From DATKKG01 sp964475215 (lineage in GTDB: Archaea > Thermoproteota > Nitrososphaeria > Conexivisphaerales > DTJL01), in NCBI GenBank assembly GCA_964475215.1, contig CAYYVT010000039.1:1-17952 (forward strand): a stretch of DNA of 17,952 nt, in the 5' to 3' direction. The position numbers were made by a program, and so were the translations under genes. Every line of letters begins with the position of its first letter. Positions within the stretch are counted from its first letter, which is position 1. This document shows positions 7,268-14,680 of this stretch, piece by piece. Below the pieces are notes generated by a model, which did no database searches, was not told the origin of the DNA, and was given only the letters and a program-made list of their open reading frames with translations.

Positions 7268-8397
7268 GCCAGCTTCCTCCTCCACCCGTACAGCTCTTGG
7301 TCGTAAAACGGAGGGGGGCGTATTTCAGCTTTGCACCTTGTGCCGCGGATGTCGACCTCCACGATCGACCCTCCCGGCAGAGAGCTCTTGATGTAGGCCA
7401 GAGCGATTCCCCTCCTCAGGAGAGGCGAGAAGGTCCCGCTGGTGACCGACCCAACTTCCTCTCCACTGAGAAAGATCGGGTAGTGGCTTCGGGGAATCCC
7501 GTTGTCAAGCAAGTAGAGCCCCCTCAAGGCCTTCGCGGTCCCCTCACTGATCTGGCGTACGTGAGTCTCCTTGCCGAGGTAGTCTTGCTTTGAAGCGTCG
7601 ATGAAACGAGTGAGGCCGGCCTCGACGGGGGTGGTCGAAGCTGTAAGATCGTTCCCGTAGAGTGGGAGGCCCGCTTCGAGGCGCAGTGTGTCCCTCGCCC
7701 CAAGTCCGCACGGGGGAGCCTTGAAGCCCTTGCCCTTCTCGGCTAGCTTCCTCCACATCATGGCAGCGGCCCCTGGACTCTCGGCGGTGACGCCCCGGAG
7801 CATCAGCTCAAACCCGTCCTCACCGGTGTAGCCCGTCCTTGAGACCATGACCTCCAGCCCTTCGAAGTCGAAAAACGAAAAACGAAACCGCTTGAGGGGG
7901 GAGAGGTCCAAGGACAGCGCCGCCCTTATGAGCTCTCTTGCGAGGGGCCCTTGGACGGAAATGAGGGAGGAGTCGGATGTGAGATCGGAAAGGGACACGT
8001 CATATTGCCTTGACCAAGTGGCCAACCACTCGAAGTCCTTCTGATGGTTGGCGGCGTTCACGACCATGAAGAACTTTTCAGGGGAGGCTTTGTAAGTGAT
8101 AAGGTCGTCGATCACTCCGCCGTTTTCGAAGCAGAGGAAGGTGTACTGCGCCCTCCCCGGTTCAGCCTTGGACACGTCGACCGTCACCATCTTGTTGAGG
8201 AATTCCTCCGCCTGCTTGCCTTCGATCAGGAAGCGGGCCATGTGTGAGACGTCGAAGAAGCCGGCCGCATTCCTTACCGCAAGATGTTCGGTGATTATCG
8301 AGTCGAAATACAGGGGAAGGTCATACCCAGCAAATTCGGTCAGCTTCGCCTTTTCCTCGTATTCGGCGAAGAGCTGTGTCTTCGAGGCCAAGCCCAA
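7264..8397 (-). CDS. gcvT: Glycine cleavage system T protein (aminomethyltransferase)
   Basis: Transfers the methylene group from H-protein-bound aminomethyl to tetrahydrofolate or tetrahydromethanopterin, releasing ammonia. Motifs include FFDVSHMARF, the catalytic-region NGGVIDDLITYK, SRTGYTGEDGFEL and GARDTLRLEAGLPLYGNDL. The frame is open back to an ATG at 8490, but the extra 31 residues have no family similarity and span a TATA box at 8424-8429. A TTG at 8397, 29.5 bases from that box, gives a 377-residue protein starting MGLASKTQLFAEYEEKAKL, matching the family start and length (about 365-375). A second TTG at 8391 is also possible. The start is an inference. Confidence 0.93.
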   Translation of the reverse strand: MGLASKTQLFAEYEEKAKLTEFAGYDLPLYFDSIITEHLAVRNAAGFFDVSHMARFLIEGKQAEEFLNKMVTVDVSKAEPGRAQYTFLCFENGGVIDDLITYKASPEKFFMVVNAANHQKDFEWLATWSRQYDVSLSDLTSDSSLISVQGPLARELIRAALSLDLSPLKRFRFSFFDFEGLEVMVSRTGYTGEDGFELMLRGVTAESPGAAAMMWRKLAEKGKGFKAPPCGLGARDTLRLEAGLPLYGNDLTASTTPVEAGLTRFIDASKQDYLGKETHVRQISEGTAKALRGLYLLDNGIPRSHYPIFLSGEEVGSVTSGTFSPLLRRGIALAYIKSSLPGGSIVEVDIRGTRCKAEIRPPPFYDQELYGWRRKLA

Positions 8398-8423
8398 TTC
8401 GAAGCGGACTAGCTGGGTAGATG

Positions 8424-8429
8424 TTATAA
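8424..8429 (-). promoter_or_regulatory. TATA box of gcvT-gcvH
   Basis: TTATAA within CCTTATAACA on the minus strand, centred 29.5 bases before the proposed TTG start at 8397. It lies inside the upstream extension of the longest gcvT reading frame, which argues against that long start. Confidence 0.5.
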
Positions 8430-8541
8430 GGATAGCTCGGGGAGAGCCACAGAGTTGGCTCGGCAGTCGAGGCCGACCCTCTGAATCCATCGAGAGCGCA
8501 TCTCCGCCGCTGGGACCGTCGGAATTCGGAGGGACCGGCGC

Positions 8542-9234
8542 CTAACTGGTTTGTCCTGCACGGATACTCTTCTTGAACCTGAGTGCATCTGCATACATCG
8601 CGACTCCGTGAAACGCGAAATAGGCCTTCTTCGCTCTCGACGAAACGGCCCCATCTTCAATCCTCCTGAAGTCCTCGGTGGTGAACCTGTAGAGGTTGTG
8701 TCTTCCCCTTCCGAACAGTCTCGAATAGATGACTTCTCCCGGTAGGACGGGAGGCGCGCGGCTGAGGTCGGTGACTTGGACTATGCCGTGCGCCTTGAAG
8801 AAGGACAGGAGCTCCGGCGTTGGGTTGGAGCGGACTTCCCAAGCAAGCCTGAGCGAATGAATTTCGGCATGATTGGCCAGGTCGAGCAGGGCTCCTTCCG
8901 ATGCCCTGGAGGGATCGAGCCTTGACGGCGTCTGGAGCACGAGGATATCGGAACCCAAGACCTCGCAGACGCTTGACATGTATTCAAGGACGGCTGAAAG
9001 GCGAGATCGGTCGCCTGATCTGAGGAGCGGGGTCACCTCCCTGCTGCACTTGACTGCGAACTCGAACTCGGGGGGAACGACCTCCCTCCACCTGGCGACG
9101 GTCCCAAGGGGGATCCGCGAGTAAAAGGTGGAGTTCACCTCCACGAAGTCGAAGATCTTGGAGTAGCTTCGCAGCTTGTCCACGGTCTCAACTGGAAGGT
9201 ATTGCCAGCCCCCGGTCCCGACGCGGAACTCCAC
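8542..9234 (-). CDS. DUF72 (YecE-like) family protein, short form
   Basis: A TIM-barrel protein family of unknown biochemical function. It has 230 residues, shorter than its divergent neighbour. N-terminal VGTGGW, the strongly conserved EVNSTFYSRIP (about 33-43) and FAVKCSREVT are diagnostic, and the C-terminal AYFAFHGVAMYADALRF corresponds to the family end motif. The start is GTG at 9234, 27.5 bases from a minus-strand TATA box, so it should be leaderless. It is divergent from a second DUF72 gene (9272-10090) of clearly different sequence, so the pair is an old duplication or two independent subfamilies rather than a recent copy. Confidence 0.85.
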   Translation of the reverse strand: MEFRVGTGGWQYLPVETVDKLRSYSKIFDFVEVNSTFYSRIPLGTVARWREVVPPEFEFAVKCSREVTPLLRSGDRSRLSAVLEYMSSVCEVLGSDILVLQTPSRLDPSRASEGALLDLANHAEIHSLRLAWEVRSNPTPELLSFFKAHGIVQVTDLSRAPPVLPGEVIYSRLFGRGRHNLYRFTTEDFRRIEDGAVSSRAKKAYFAFHGVAMYADALRFKKSIRAGQTS

Positions 9235-9240
9235 GATACG

Positions 9241-9248
9241 TTAAGAAG
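9241..9248 (+). promoter_or_regulatory. TATA-like box of the plus-strand DUF72 gene
   Basis: TTAAGAAG, centred 27.5 bases before the ATG at 9272. The sequence is weaker than consensus. It lies just outside the start codon of the opposite gene, inside the 37-base shared promoter region. Confidence 0.35.
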
Positions 9249-9257
9249 CCTCTCGGG

Positions 9258-9265
9258 ATATTTAA
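9258..9265 (-). promoter_or_regulatory. TATA box of the minus-strand DUF72 gene
   Basis: TTAAATAT on the minus strand, centred 27.5 bases before the GTG at 9234, which predicts a leaderless transcript. It overlaps the region just upstream of the opposite gene's ATG (9272). Confidence 0.5.
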
Positions 9266-9271
9266 CGGGCG

Positions 9272-10090
9272 ATGCCGCTTCGGATGGGCACCTGCGGATG
9301 GAGCTACGATGAATGGCTGGGGGTCTTCTATCCCAGCAAGGACACGTCAAAGCTGTCGTTCTACTCGAAGGTCTTCAAGACCGCCGAAGTGGACAGCACC
9401 TTTTACGATTATCCGAACGAAAAAGTGGTCTTCGGCTGGTCCAAGTACAGCCCGCTGGACTTTCAGTTCAGCCTCAAGGTGCCCCAGCTCATCACCCATA
9501 AGAAGCGGCTCAGGCTTTCCCTCGGAGTTGAGGCAGACCTCGAGAGGTTCCTTGAACTCCTCAAGCCACTATCTGGCCTGAACAAGATCGGGGTCCTGTT
9601 GGTGCAGCTCCCCCCCAGCCTTTCGGCCGACTTGGACCTCCTGGAGGCCTTCCTTAAGGTCCTCCCTGCGGACCTGTTCAAGTTCGCGGTGGAGTTCCGC
9701 CATGAATCGTGGTGGAATGAGGAGACCTGGAAGCTCCTCCGGAAATACAAGGTGGCCAACACGACCGTGGACGAGCCCCTGCTTCCCCCGGAGATTGTGG
9801 CTACAGCTGACTTCACGTATGTAAGGTGGCACGGTCTTGGCGAACGAGTGTGGTACGACTATAGGTACTCGAAGGAACAGATCGCAGAGTGGTTGCCGAA
9901 GCTCAGGGAGGCTCTCAAGAGCTCCAAGGAGGTGTATGGATACTGGAACAACCATTTCCACGGGTACGCGGTGCTGAACAGCCTAGAAGCCCTTGAGCTC
10001 ATGGGGATGCTGACGGACGAGCAGAAGACTGCGCTCAGGGAGGTGAGCTCCCGCGTTGACGCGAAACAGAAGGGCATCCTCGACTACTGA
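9272..10090 (+). CDS. DUF72 (YecE-like) family protein, full-length form
   Basis: A 272-residue YecE-like TIM-barrel protein of unknown activity. Motifs appear in family order: MGTCGWSYDEW (5-15), AEVDSTFYDYP (38-48), FQFSLKVP, LVQLPPS, FAVEFRHESWW, YVRWHG and the C-terminal YGYWNNHFHGYAVLNS. The ATG at 9272 appears leaderless. The gene is divergent from another DUF72 gene with a 37-base gap, so the two are probably co-regulated. It keeps the (F/W)NN-type C-terminal motif that the shorter neighbour lacks. metG follows after 102 bases with a separate TATA box. Confidence 0.9.
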   Translation: MPLRMGTCGWSYDEWLGVFYPSKDTSKLSFYSKVFKTAEVDSTFYDYPNEKVVFGWSKYSPLDFQFSLKVPQLITHKKRLRLSLGVEADLERFLELLKPLSGLNKIGVLLVQLPPSLSADLDLLEAFLKVLPADLFKFAVEFRHESWWNEETWKLLRKYKVANTTVDEPLLPPEIVATADFTYVRWHGLGERVWYDYRYSKEQIAEWLPKLREALKSSKEVYGYWNNHFHGYAVLNSLEALELMGMLTDEQKTALREVSSRVDAKQKGILDY

Positions 10091-10143
10091 GCGGGACGAA
10101 AACCGATGCGCGGGCTCCGAGAGCGCCACTGATACCTAAAGGG

Positions 10144-10151
10144 ATAAATAT
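10144..10151 (+). promoter_or_regulatory. TATA box of metG
   Basis: ATAAATAT, centred about 45 bases before the TTG start of metG. This predicts a leader of roughly 20 bases without an obvious Shine-Dalgarno. Confidence 0.45.
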
Positions 10152-10192
10152 CATGAGAAGGCGCCTCAGGTTCGAATTCGAAGGCCGCTCCA

Positions 10193-11839
10193 TTGACAAA
10201 GTGGATCGTGGGCTCGGCATGGCCCTACATTAATGGGACGCCGCACCTAGGGACATTCATTCACCTTCTTTCGGCGGACGTCTACTCCAGGTACCTCCGG
10301 CTCAAGGGTGACGAGGTGGTATCCGTCTCCGGCTCCGACGAGCACGGAACCCCCATCGAGGTCGAGGCCACGAAGCTGGGCATTTCGCCCAAGGCCCTCA
10401 CGGACAGGAACCACGCTGAGATCCTCTCCCTCCTTAAACAGTACATGGTCGAGCTAGACAACTACACTAGAACAGAGTCACCCACCCACGTCCAGTTCTG
10501 CAGGGATTTTTACACACGGCTTTACCTTAACGGATATGTTTCGAGCGAAGAGGTACCCCTTCCCTACTGCCCAAGAGATGAGCGCTTCCTTCCCGATAGG
10601 TTCGTAGAAGGGGTCTGCCCGTTCTGCGGATTCGACGGGGCCAGAGGGGACCAGTGCGACAACTGCGGCCGCCTTCTGGAACCAGTCGAACTCAAAAGCC
10701 CAAGATGCGCCATATGCGGCACAGCTCCCGTAATCAGGGAGTCAAAACACTGGATCTTCGAACTGCCCAAGCTAACCGACAGGTTGAAGTCGTACATCGC
10801 CTCATCGCCCCAGTTCCCAGAAAACGCGAGGAATTTCTCAAACGGGTGGCTTCAGGAAGGGCTGAAGCCGAGACCCCTCACCCGGGACAACAAGTGGGGG
10901 ATACCTGCCCCCTTCCCAGGCGCTGAGGGGAAGACCATCTACGTCTGGATGGAGGCGGTTCTGGGCTACGTTTCAGCCACGAAGGAATGGGCAGAACGAA
11001 AGGGCGATCCTGAGGCCTTCGACAGGTTCTGGAAGGATAAGGCAACCAGGACGGTCATCTTCATGGGGAAGGACAACATACCCTTCCACACAATCATCTT
11101 CCCTGCTCTCTTGATGGCGTCGGACCAGGGATACGTCCTGCCCTGGCAGGTGTCCTCCACGGAGTTCATCCTCTTTGAGGGTCAGAGATTCTCCAAGAGC
11201 AGGAACGTGGGCATCTGGATGGATGAAGCGGCCAAGATCGCTGACCCCGAATACTGGCGGTTCGTATTGATGGCGATCAGGCCCCAGGCCAAGGATGCGA
11301 ACTTCGGCTGGTCGGAGCTCGACAGAATCGTCAACAGCGACCTCAACGACGTGATAGGAAACTATGTGCATAGGACCCTGACCTTCGTCAAGAGCAACTT
11401 CGGATCAGTGGTTCCGGAGGCGGGCCCCCTCGGCGACGAAGAGAAGGCCCTCCTTGGCTCCCTGGGGGAGTCAGCTTCGAACTACGTTCGCCTGATGGAT
11501 GACTTCGACATCAAGGAGGCTCTGAAACAGGTGGTCGAGCTAGCGCGAAGGGGGAACGAGTATATCAGCGTAAGGGAGCCCTGGGCTCAGATAAAGAAGG
11601 ACCGAGAAGCGGCGGCGGCGACCATGTTCGTGGCCTGTCAGCTGGTCTACAGCATCTCGCTAATGTTGTACCCGTTTATGCCCAAGTCGGCCCCGCGACT
11701 CTGCGGCATGCTCGGCCTCACGCCTGACCCTGTGAAAGTGGGCCTCGGGAAGCTCGGGACGACGGCACTGGAGCCCGGCCATAAGTTGGGCCAGCCTGTC
11801 CCTCTCTTCGCCAAGATTAAGGTCCGGAAGGGCAGCTGA
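10193..11839 (+). CDS. metG: Methionyl-tRNA synthetase
   Basis: A class I aminoacyl-tRNA synthetase charging tRNA-Met, with 548 residues. The HIGH-type motif is HLGT (18-21) within PYINGTPHLG. The connective-peptide zinc-binding insert contains C126, C142/C145, C155/C158 and C172/C175, consistent with the two-zinc type. WGIPAPFPG, IYVWMEA and MGKDNIPFHTIIFPA form the Rossmann core, and RFSKS (332-336) is the KMSKS loop. A helical anticodon-binding domain ends at the family segment PVPLFAKIK. No C-terminal EMAP/Trbp111-like tRNA-binding domain is attached, unlike some archaeal enzymes of over 700 residues. The start is TTG at 10193 (MTKWIVGSAWPYING), because the only nearby ATG (10153) is out of frame. 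Confidence 0.96.
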   Translation: MTKWIVGSAWPYINGTPHLGTFIHLLSADVYSRYLRLKGDEVVSVSGSDEHGTPIEVEATKLGISPKALTDRNHAEILSLLKQYMVELDNYTRTESPTHVQFCRDFYTRLYLNGYVSSEEVPLPYCPRDERFLPDRFVEGVCPFCGFDGARGDQCDNCGRLLEPVELKSPRCAICGTAPVIRESKHWIFELPKLTDRLKSYIASSPQFPENARNFSNGWLQEGLKPRPLTRDNKWGIPAPFPGAEGKTIYVWMEAVLGYVSATKEWAERKGDPEAFDRFWKDKATRTVIFMGKDNIPFHTIIFPALLMASDQGYVLPWQVSSTEFILFEGQRFSKSRNVGIWMDEAAKIADPEYWRFVLMAIRPQAKDANFGWSELDRIVNSDLNDVIGNYVHRTLTFVKSNFGSVVPEAGPLGDEEKALLGSLGESASNYVRLMDDFDIKEALKQVVELARRGNEYISVREPWAQIKKDREAAAATMFVACQLVYSISLMLYPFMPKSAPRLCGMLGLTPDPVKVGLGKLGTTALEPGHKLGQPVPLFAKIKVRKGS

Positions 11840-11852
11840 CAAACCAGATACA

Positions 11853-11860
11853 TTTTTTAG
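11853..11860 (+). promoter_or_regulatory. TATA-like box of trxB
   Basis: TTTTTTAG, centred 29.5 bases before the trxB ATG and lying in the 46-base gap after metG. It predicts a leaderless trxB transcript separate from metG. Confidence 0.4.
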
Positions 11861-11885
11861 AAGCTTTAGGACAATTTCGCCACAT

Positions 11886-12824
11886 ATGTCAGAGGAATTG
11901 CACGTCCCCATCATCGTGATTGGAAGCGGGCCGGCGGGCCTTACGGCCGCCGTGTATGCGGCGAGGGCAGGCTACGCCCCACTGGTGATTGGCGGCTACG
12001 AATTCGGGGGACAGCTCATGCTCACGACCGCTGTCGAGAACTATACCGGCTTTCCGGATGGAATCCTCGGGCCGGATCTGATGGGAAGCATGAGAAAGCA
12101 GGCTGAAAACGTAGGCGCAAGGGTCATCGACCGCAACGCCACGAAAGTCGACTTTTCATCGCGGCCGTTCAAAGTCTACGTGGAGGGGACCGCGTACCTG
12201 GCTGACGCCGTGATAGTCGCCACCGGCGCCTCGGCCAAGTGGCTCGGCATAGGCTCCGAGGAGAAGTTCAAGGGAAGAGGAGTTTCGTCCTGCGCGGTCT
12301 GCGACGGCTCCTTCTTCAAGGGCCAGGACCTGGTGGTCGTCGGCGGCGGGGACACGGCGATGGAGGACTCTCTCTATCTTTCCAAGATAGCCAACAGTGT
12401 GACGGTGGTCCACAGGAGGGACAACCTGAGGGCCTCTGAAATCATGCAGCGGAGGGCCTTCGCCAACCCGAAGATTCGATTCGTCTGGAACTCTGTGGTG
12501 GAGGAGATCCATGGGGAGAAGAAGGTGGAGGGCGTAAAGGTGAGGAACGTGAAATCGGGAGAGTCCAGCGTCGTGAAGTGTGGCGGCGTGTTCGTCTCCA
12601 TCGGCCATCAGCCCAATACGGGGCTCTTCCGCGAGCACATCGAATTGGACAGGGCTGGCTATGCCGTCGCCAGAAATGAGACTAGGTCGAGCGTGGATGG
12701 TGTTTTCCTCGCTGGCGACGTAGCGGATCATGTGTATCGCCAGGCCATAACCGCCGCGGGCTCAGGATGTAAGGCAGCATTAGATGCCGTCCGATACCTA
12801 GAGGCCAGGAAGGACGCTCAGTAG
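11886..12824 (+). CDS. trxB: Thioredoxin reductase (NADPH type)
   Basis: A flavoenzyme that reduces thioredoxin or a related small redox protein. It has 312 residues, the standard length of the low-molecular-weight class. The FAD-binding GSGPAG is at 13-18, and GGQL with ENYTGFPDG follows. The redox-active disulfide is C136-AV-C139, the NAD(P)H-binding motif is GGGDTAMED (153-161), and HRRDNLR (176-182) is the pattern associated with NADPH preference. The C-terminal FAD motif is GVFLAGDVAD. The end overlaps the convergent dinB by 7 bases. The electron donor is inferred from the motif only. Confidence 0.95.
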   Translation: MSEELHVPIIVIGSGPAGLTAAVYAARAGYAPLVIGGYEFGGQLMLTTAVENYTGFPDGILGPDLMGSMRKQAENVGARVIDRNATKVDFSSRPFKVYVEGTAYLADAVIVATGASAKWLGIGSEEKFKGRGVSSCAVCDGSFFKGQDLVVVGGGDTAMEDSLYLSKIANSVTVVHRRDNLRASEIMQRRAFANPKIRFVWNSVVEEIHGEKKVEGVKVRNVKSGESSVVKCGGVFVSIGHQPNTGLFREHIELDRAGYAVARNETRSSVDGVFLAGDVADHVYRQAITAAGSGCKAALDAVRYLEARKDAQ

Positions 12825-13933
12825 AAGCTCGAAAGCTCCGTCTGCCCCTGTGTGCTCTTCAGCGAAGCCACACGGACACTCAGCCTCCGGGGGATAAGGT
12901 CCGGCTCGTCTTCAAGGAGCTCGCCAGCGAGCTCCCTGCCCACCCTCACGATTGAATCGGCGCCTCTTTCTTCGCTTGGAAGGCTGCGGCTCCTGCTGTG
13001 AGCCTTCAAGATCGCACTGTCAATGACGACGATGCCCACGCTTCTGTACGAAAGCTTGGTGGCCGCCAGCTCCCCGGCGATCTCATGGGCCATCTCCTCA
13101 AGCGCCTTCGTGATGGCTTCCAGGTCCCTGCTGTCCTCCTTCAGGGTCACCATCCTTCCGACCTGTTCCCGCTTCCAATCGCTGAGGGGTTCGTCATCGG
13201 TTCCCTTGGACGCCAAGAAGAAGTATAGGCCTAGCCTTCGGCCGAAATCGGCCTGCAGTTGAGTGACGGAAAGCCGGGAAAGGTCCTCGATCGTCTTGGC
13301 CCCCAGCTTGTCGAGCTTGACGGCCGTCTTCTTCCCGATGCCATAGAGCTTGTCCACCGGAAGGGGACCGAACTGGCTCATGAATTCTCCCTCTCGGACC
13401 ACGAGAAGGCCGTTGGGTTTCGACTTGTCGCTGGCCATCTTGGCCGTCAGCTTGTTGGGGCCGACGCCAACGCTGCAGGTCATGCCTTCCTCTTTGAGGA
13501 TTTCCTCCTTCATCGACCTCGCCAGGGACTCCGCTTCCGCGTAGTCCCCATTCGCCCTCATGCTGACGTCGAGGTAGGCTTCGTCTATGCTTTCGGGCGC
13601 AATCTTGTCGGCCATCTTGCCGAGCAGGTCCATCACCTTGGCGGAGACGTTTTCGTAGTAGTCGAAGTCGGGAGGCAAGAAGGCAGCGTCGACCTCCTTC
13701 AGGAGCTGTTTGGCCCTGAAGATGGCCATCCCTGACTTCACGCCACGCTCCCGCGCGACGTAGTTGCAGGTGGCCACGGCCCCACTGTCTTCCGTCCTCC
13801 CCGAGAACATGCAGATGACTACGGGTTTGTCCTTCAATGCGGGGTTCCGCCGCTCTTCGCACTGGGCGTAGAAGTAGTCCATGTCCACGGCGATGATTAT
13901 CCTCCTGGGACCGGCAGAGGATCGCCCTGACAA
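12818..13933 (-). CDS. dinB: Y-family translesion DNA polymerase IV (Dbh/Dpo4 type) with C-terminal PIP box
   Basis: A lesion-bypass polymerase of 371 residues. Catalytic D17 lies in AVDMDYFYAQCEER, and D117/E118 lie in SIDEAYLDV. Y22 is at the steric-gate position that excludes ribonucleotides. The finger segment SGRTEDSGAVATCNYVARERGVKSGM closely follows the Sulfolobus Dpo4 pattern. A helix-hairpin-helix (LYGIGKKTAVKLDKLGAKT) marks the thumb, followed by the little-finger domain. The protein ends in QTELSSFY, a good PCNA-interacting peptide (QxxLxxFY), which would recruit it to the clamp encoded at 458-1204. The start is TTG at 13933, 29.5 bases from a TATA box, so leaderless TTG initiation is likely. 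Confidence 0.95.
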   Translation of the reverse strand: MSGRSSAGPRRIIIAVDMDYFYAQCEERRNPALKDKPVVICMFSGRTEDSGAVATCNYVARERGVKSGMAIFRAKQLLKEVDAAFLPPDFDYYENVSAKVMDLLGKMADKIAPESIDEAYLDVSMRANGDYAEAESLARSMKEEILKEEGMTCSVGVGPNKLTAKMASDKSKPNGLLVVREGEFMSQFGPLPVDKLYGIGKKTAVKLDKLGAKTIEDLSRLSVTQLQADFGRRLGLYFFLASKGTDDEPLSDWKREQVGRMVTLKEDSRDLEAITKALEEMAHEIAGELAATKLSYRSVGIVVIDSAILKAHSRSRSLPSEERGADSIVRVGRELAGELLEDEPDLIPRRLSVRVASLKSTQGQTELSSFY

Positions 13934-13958
13934 TTCAACCGTCCCTGTGAAACCTCAC

Positions 13959-13966
13959 TATAATAA
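13959..13966 (-). promoter_or_regulatory. TATA box of dinB
   Basis: TTATTATA on the minus strand, centred 29.5 bases before the TTG start at 13933. Confidence 0.55.
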
Positions 13967-13988
13967 CCTGCGCCGGGATGTCGCTAAG

Positions 13989-13996
13989 CTAAATAA
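13989..13996 (+). promoter_or_regulatory. TATA box of tRNA-Leu
   Basis: CTAAATAA, centred 28.5 bases before the first base of the mature tRNA. It implies little or no 5' leader to be trimmed. Confidence 0.5.
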
Positions 13997-14020
13997 CTTC
14001 TCAGGCGAACCTCACTCGTC

Positions 14021-14108
14021 GCGGGGGTCGCCCAGCCTGGCCAAAGGCGTCGGGCTTAGGACCCGATCTCGTAGGAGTTCGTGGGTTCGAATCCCACCCC
14101 CCGCACCA
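14021..14108 (+). tRNA. tRNA-Leu, anticodon UAG
   Basis: The acceptor stem GCGGGGG (14021-14027) pairs perfectly with CCCCCGC (14098-14104). The anticodon stem TCGGG/CCCGA encloses the loop CTTAGGA with anticodon TAG at 14057-14059. A long class II variable arm (14067-14080, CTC/GAG stem) supports leucine. The T arm is GTGGG-TTCGAAT-CCCAC (14081-14097). The discriminator is A14105, and CCA is encoded at 14106-14108. No intron is present. It reads CUN-family leucine codons. Confidence 0.96.
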
Positions 14109-14408
14109 GTCCTCCTTCGAACCGATTGACAACATGTGCTAATCAATCTCAGTTGATCCCCGCACTTGCCAAGGAACCGTATGAAGCGATGATCCCCGCC
14201 ATTCAGGAAGTCGTCCGCCAGGTGACGTAGTCCAAATCCCCGGGTTTTGGCTCATGTCCAAGTGTTGCTATCGGAGTCGTCATAAGAGGATTATGTAGTA
14301 GCAAGTGAGACTTAGCACAATTTGCGACTTTCTATATAGATGGTGGACTATATACCAAAACAATCGCGAATTTCTACGCTAGCTTATTAGGCTGAAAGAA
14401 GGGGCGCC
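14109..14408 (+). other. Gene-free, AT-richer region between tRNA-Leu and the Mop gene
   Basis: No convincing gene is present. It contains the inverted-repeat operator candidate (14333-14354) and possible TATA boxes near 14348-14354 and 14384-14391. A short open stretch at about 14141-14229 has no start context and no recognisable product. Lying directly behind a tRNA gene it is a plausible insertion site, but I see no repeat of the tRNA 3' end and no integrase. Confidence 0.5.
14333..14354 (+). promoter_or_regulatory. Inverted repeat TATATAG-N8-CTATATA, candidate ModE-type operator
   Basis: Two perfect 7-base arms, TATATAG (14333-14339) and CTATATA (14348-14354), are separated by 8 bases. 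The shape resembles known bacterial ModE sites, which have TATATA half-sites about 6-8 bases apart. It stands 55-76 bases upstream of the Mop gene, and a ModE-like regulator is encoded nearby at 15773-16375. The right arm could itself serve as a TATA box (start near 14377), in which case binding would block transcription. If the TATA box is instead TTATTAGG at 14384-14391, the repeat would sit upstream of it. Confidence 0.5.
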
Positions 14409-14627
14409 ATGTCCAGTATGAAAATCAGCGCCCGGAACAAGATTACGGGAACGGTTACCGACGTTCAGACAGGAGCCGTCGCAGCACTCGTGAAGGTGGA
14501 CGTAGCGACCCCATTTACCATTACTTCCATGATCACCAAAGAAGCCGTGGGAGATTTGAAGCTCGCTAAGGGAGACAAAGTTACGGTGGTCATCAAGTCC
14601 ACCGAAGTCATCATAGCCAAAGATTAG
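14409..14627 (+). CDS. mop: Stand-alone Mop/TOBE molybdate-binding protein (molbindin)
   Basis: A 72-residue single Mop domain. MKISARNKITGTVTDV, GAVAALVKVDV, ITSMITKEAVGDLKL and VTVVIKSTEVIIAKD follow the molbindin pattern. Molbindins assemble into oligomers that hold molybdate or tungstate oxyanions at subunit interfaces, buffering or storing them in the cytoplasm. The same domain is fused to the ModE-like protein at 15773-16375, and the two are clearly related (ITS-I, EAV-DL-L, VKSTEV in both). The ATG at 14418 (MKISARN) is an alternative start that matches small family members and sits about 30 bases from TTATTAGG at 14384-14391. The gene is convergent with the FmdE-like gene. Because the nearby ATPase has no C-terminal TOBE domain, this protein could provide oxyanion sensing, but that is speculation. 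Confidence 0.92.
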   Translation: MSSMKISARNKITGTVTDVQTGAVAALVKVDVATPFTITSMITKEAVGDLKLAKGDKVTVVIKSTEVIIAKD

Positions 14628-14680
14628 AGTGTCCAAATTTCTGCTGCTGACATTTCAGATTATTTCATCACATCAAGGCT

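Noticed and set aside
13259..13862. Long frames on both strands (158 and 222 codons) overlapping dinB
   Set aside because: The dinB frame carries all Y-family motifs; the alternatives are Arg/Gly- or His-rich shadows.
14141..14229. Short open stretch after tRNA-Leu (ending LAKEPYEAMIPAIQEVVRQ-VT) considered as a gene remnant
   Set aside because: It has no recognisable family, no good start and only about 29 codons; chance is the simpler explanation.
14021..14408. Integrated element with an attachment site at the tRNA-Leu 3' end
   Set aside because: I found no second copy of the tRNA 3' segment and no integrase; downstream genes look like ordinary chromosomal metabolism.
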